Positions 44,201 through 47,200 of a stretch of 64,000 nt of DNA are shown piece by piece (the first letter of the stretch is position 1; each line of letters opens with the position of its first letter). The DNA comes from Nematopogon swammerdamellus (Eukaryota; Arthropoda; Insecta; Lepidoptera; Adelidae). The translations under genes and the position numbers were made by a program. The stretch is taken from NCBI GenBank assembly GCA_946902875.1, contig OX336343.1, positions 24,413,596 through 24,477,595 on the forward strand, in the 5' to 3' direction. Under the pieces are notes generated by a model. That model saw only the letters and a list, made by a program, of their open reading frames with translations. It searched no databases and was not told the origin of the DNA.

Positions 44201-47200
44201 GATAATTGTTACTATGGAAAAATAGACTGAACCAAGCTTTTTTTTTTTTTTTTTTTTGCGGCTACCCACGAAACAATACAAATCACTGGTGCAACAAAAC
44301 ATAGCTTAAAATAAATAAAAGTGCATAAATATTAATAAAATAAACCAAACTAAATAGCCTGACTCCAGTTTTGTGTGGTGTGGTGTGGGCATCATCATGT
44401 CTAAGTGCTATAAGTGTGTAAAGTCACTTGGAAGTGAGGCCATACAGTGTGATGGATGCAAACGTGATTTGTGCATAAAGTGCAGTGAACTGAGTACCAC
44501 GGAGGCCCGGAGCATGGCTCTCAAGTCCAGGATTTTGATGTTCTTCTGCTCTCAATGTAAGGTAGGAATTTTCCAAGTTCCTCAACTGTTTAAACTCATC
44601 GAAGAACTGAAGTCAGAGATCGCAACTTTGAGCAAGAACAATGCAAACCCTGCTCCTTCCCACCTGGTCACGACTGAGAATATCATACAAGAAGTCAGGG
44701 AGAGAGAATACAGGGCTCGAAACATAATTGCCTTCAACATTCCAGAATGTTCTTCCAATGAAACTCAAGATAAAATTAGGTTTGATGAGGAAAAAGTAAC
44801 CGAATCTCTGGCAGATATACTCACCGAACCTAAGGCGAAAATTATTAGACTTATTCGACTTGGGAAGCCGTCAGACAAACCCAGGCCCCTCAAAATTGTG
44901 TGCAGGTCAAAGTACGACGCCCAGAATATTTTGAAAAACAAAAAAAAAATTAAGGTCACTGTTTCACTCGCATCCGACCAGACACCCATGCAGAGAAATG
45001 AACTACTTGAGCTGCGCAAGGAGTTAACTATTCGAACTGAGGCTGGCGAGGCAAATCTTACCATAAAATATGTAAAAGGCAGCCCCACCATTGTCAATAT
45101 GTCAAAAAACTAATAACTAAAACATCACCGGATCCCTTCATTACAATGACCTTGCTTTATACGAATCTGGACTCGCTACATCCAAAATTTGATTTACTTT
45201 TGCTAGAAATAAATAAAAACAAGCCATCATTTGTTCTTTTAACTGAAACTTGGCTCAAAAGTGCAGATCGAAGCGGTACTTACCACATACCATATTATAC
45301 TCTGTACCGTCAGGACCGGATTCATCGCTCGAAGAAACGAGGGGGCGGAGTGGCAATCTATGTCAGAAATAATATTAATGGACATCCAATTATAGCCAGT
45401 GTCAACTCTATGTACACACAACCTTCGATAGAAGCACTATACCTGGATATTCGAGTGAACCACTTTCATTTTCTATTAGTCGCTGTGTACCGACCTGATG
45501 ACAATGATTACATGCAGCACGACCAATTGTTGTATGACAATCTTAAAAGAGCCATGGAAAAGAATACAGTGGTCATCGCAGGCGACTTTAACCCTTTGGA
45601 AGGCTGTGGGAGAATAGCCCCCACTTTATATATTCAATATCCCTCGTCGGGTTGAGGATTATAATGTACCACAATCTGTCAAAATCCATAGCCAAATAAT
45701 GTATCAATATGACAGTGCAAGAAAGTGTAGATGGCCAGAACAAACTTTTCAAGTGACAGCTGTCAGTAATTCGCGGCCGTCAGTCATACGAGTTCCATGA
45801 GCGATTTACCTGCTTGTGAGCGGTTGTATGTCCGGGATGTTCGGAAAAATTCCAGTAAATACTTTTTGTCACTTCATTTGGATAGTTTTTGAGTTGATCT
45901 CTTAGGGGAATAAAGGAATCGCAGGAAAACTTGCTAGTTTGTATTATACGAAGGCAACTGTTATGTGGTAATTATACTCCCACTGCCTGTTCAGAACACA
46001 GTACGTAAATTATTTGTGGTAAACATCCTACCTGTGCCTTTTATTGGCTTATTGAAAAATCTCTGATTTCATCATTTATATCTTGTGATATTTTATATCT
46101 TGTGCAGGTTTTGCAGTACAAGAGCTAAAGATAAAACAACAAAAATTATTTGCAAACGGTGCAAAGTGCCATTATGCGTAACACCTTGTTTTGACGATTT
46201 TCACTTTGATATGTATTAAGAAAAGTAAGATTTTTGTGTTATTATAACTTTGTGTCATGATTAACTAATAATAAATAATTATATTTGATTTTATTTAATT
46301 TTATTATTTCACCATGTATTAAAAATCATATGTTTGTAACGGGCTGTGGGAGATTATTTACCACATCATTTTCCAAAATGGGGGGGCAAAATTTACAAAA
46401 AATAAGTATGCACATTTGTTAGTGATTCCTTTATTACAATAGAACCACAAACATATTACTTCTAAAAATTTTCCTTTATCCAGGCCTTCTAAAGGGTTAA
46501 CTACCGTAACATATGTTGGCCTCTCACAGCGACACAGAAGTGTGATGGCTCATCTCTAATCTTTCAAGATTTTTTTCTCAACAGCTCCCTTGTCCAACTG
46601 GTCACTGAACCAACGAGATATAGAGAAAATAACACCCTGTCACTGCTCGATCTCATCTTATGCAACGACGACTGCCTCATTACCAACCTTTGGCTCCGAT
46701 CACCAATTGGTAAAAGTGATCATGTATGCATATACTTTCAGATACAGTATCAAGTTGAAAACTGCTCTATAAAAAACTCTAAACCGAGGAGACTTTTCCA
46801 TAAAATCAACTTTGAGAGTTTCAACAAAGACCTCGCTACCGACCTTAATATAGACCTCCACGATGCAAATGCTCAAGACAAATGGAAGAAATTTCATAGC
46901 CTGGTTCAAGTAAACATTGAAAAGCATGCTCCACTGAAGAGAAATGCCAAACCAAGCAATAAACCATGGATAGACGCAGATGCTATGACAATGATTAAGG
47001 AAAAATCTCTCCTGTGGAAGGCTTATGTAAAGGAAAAAAATACAGCAAACTATCAAGCATACAGAGCAACTAACAATAAATGTGTTGCGTATATAAGGAA
47101 AGCGAGGAGCCTATTTGAGTCCAAAATAGTACTATCTGGAGATAAAGCATTTTACTCTTACATACGAAACTAAATGTCATCTAAAGTTACAATACCTCTG

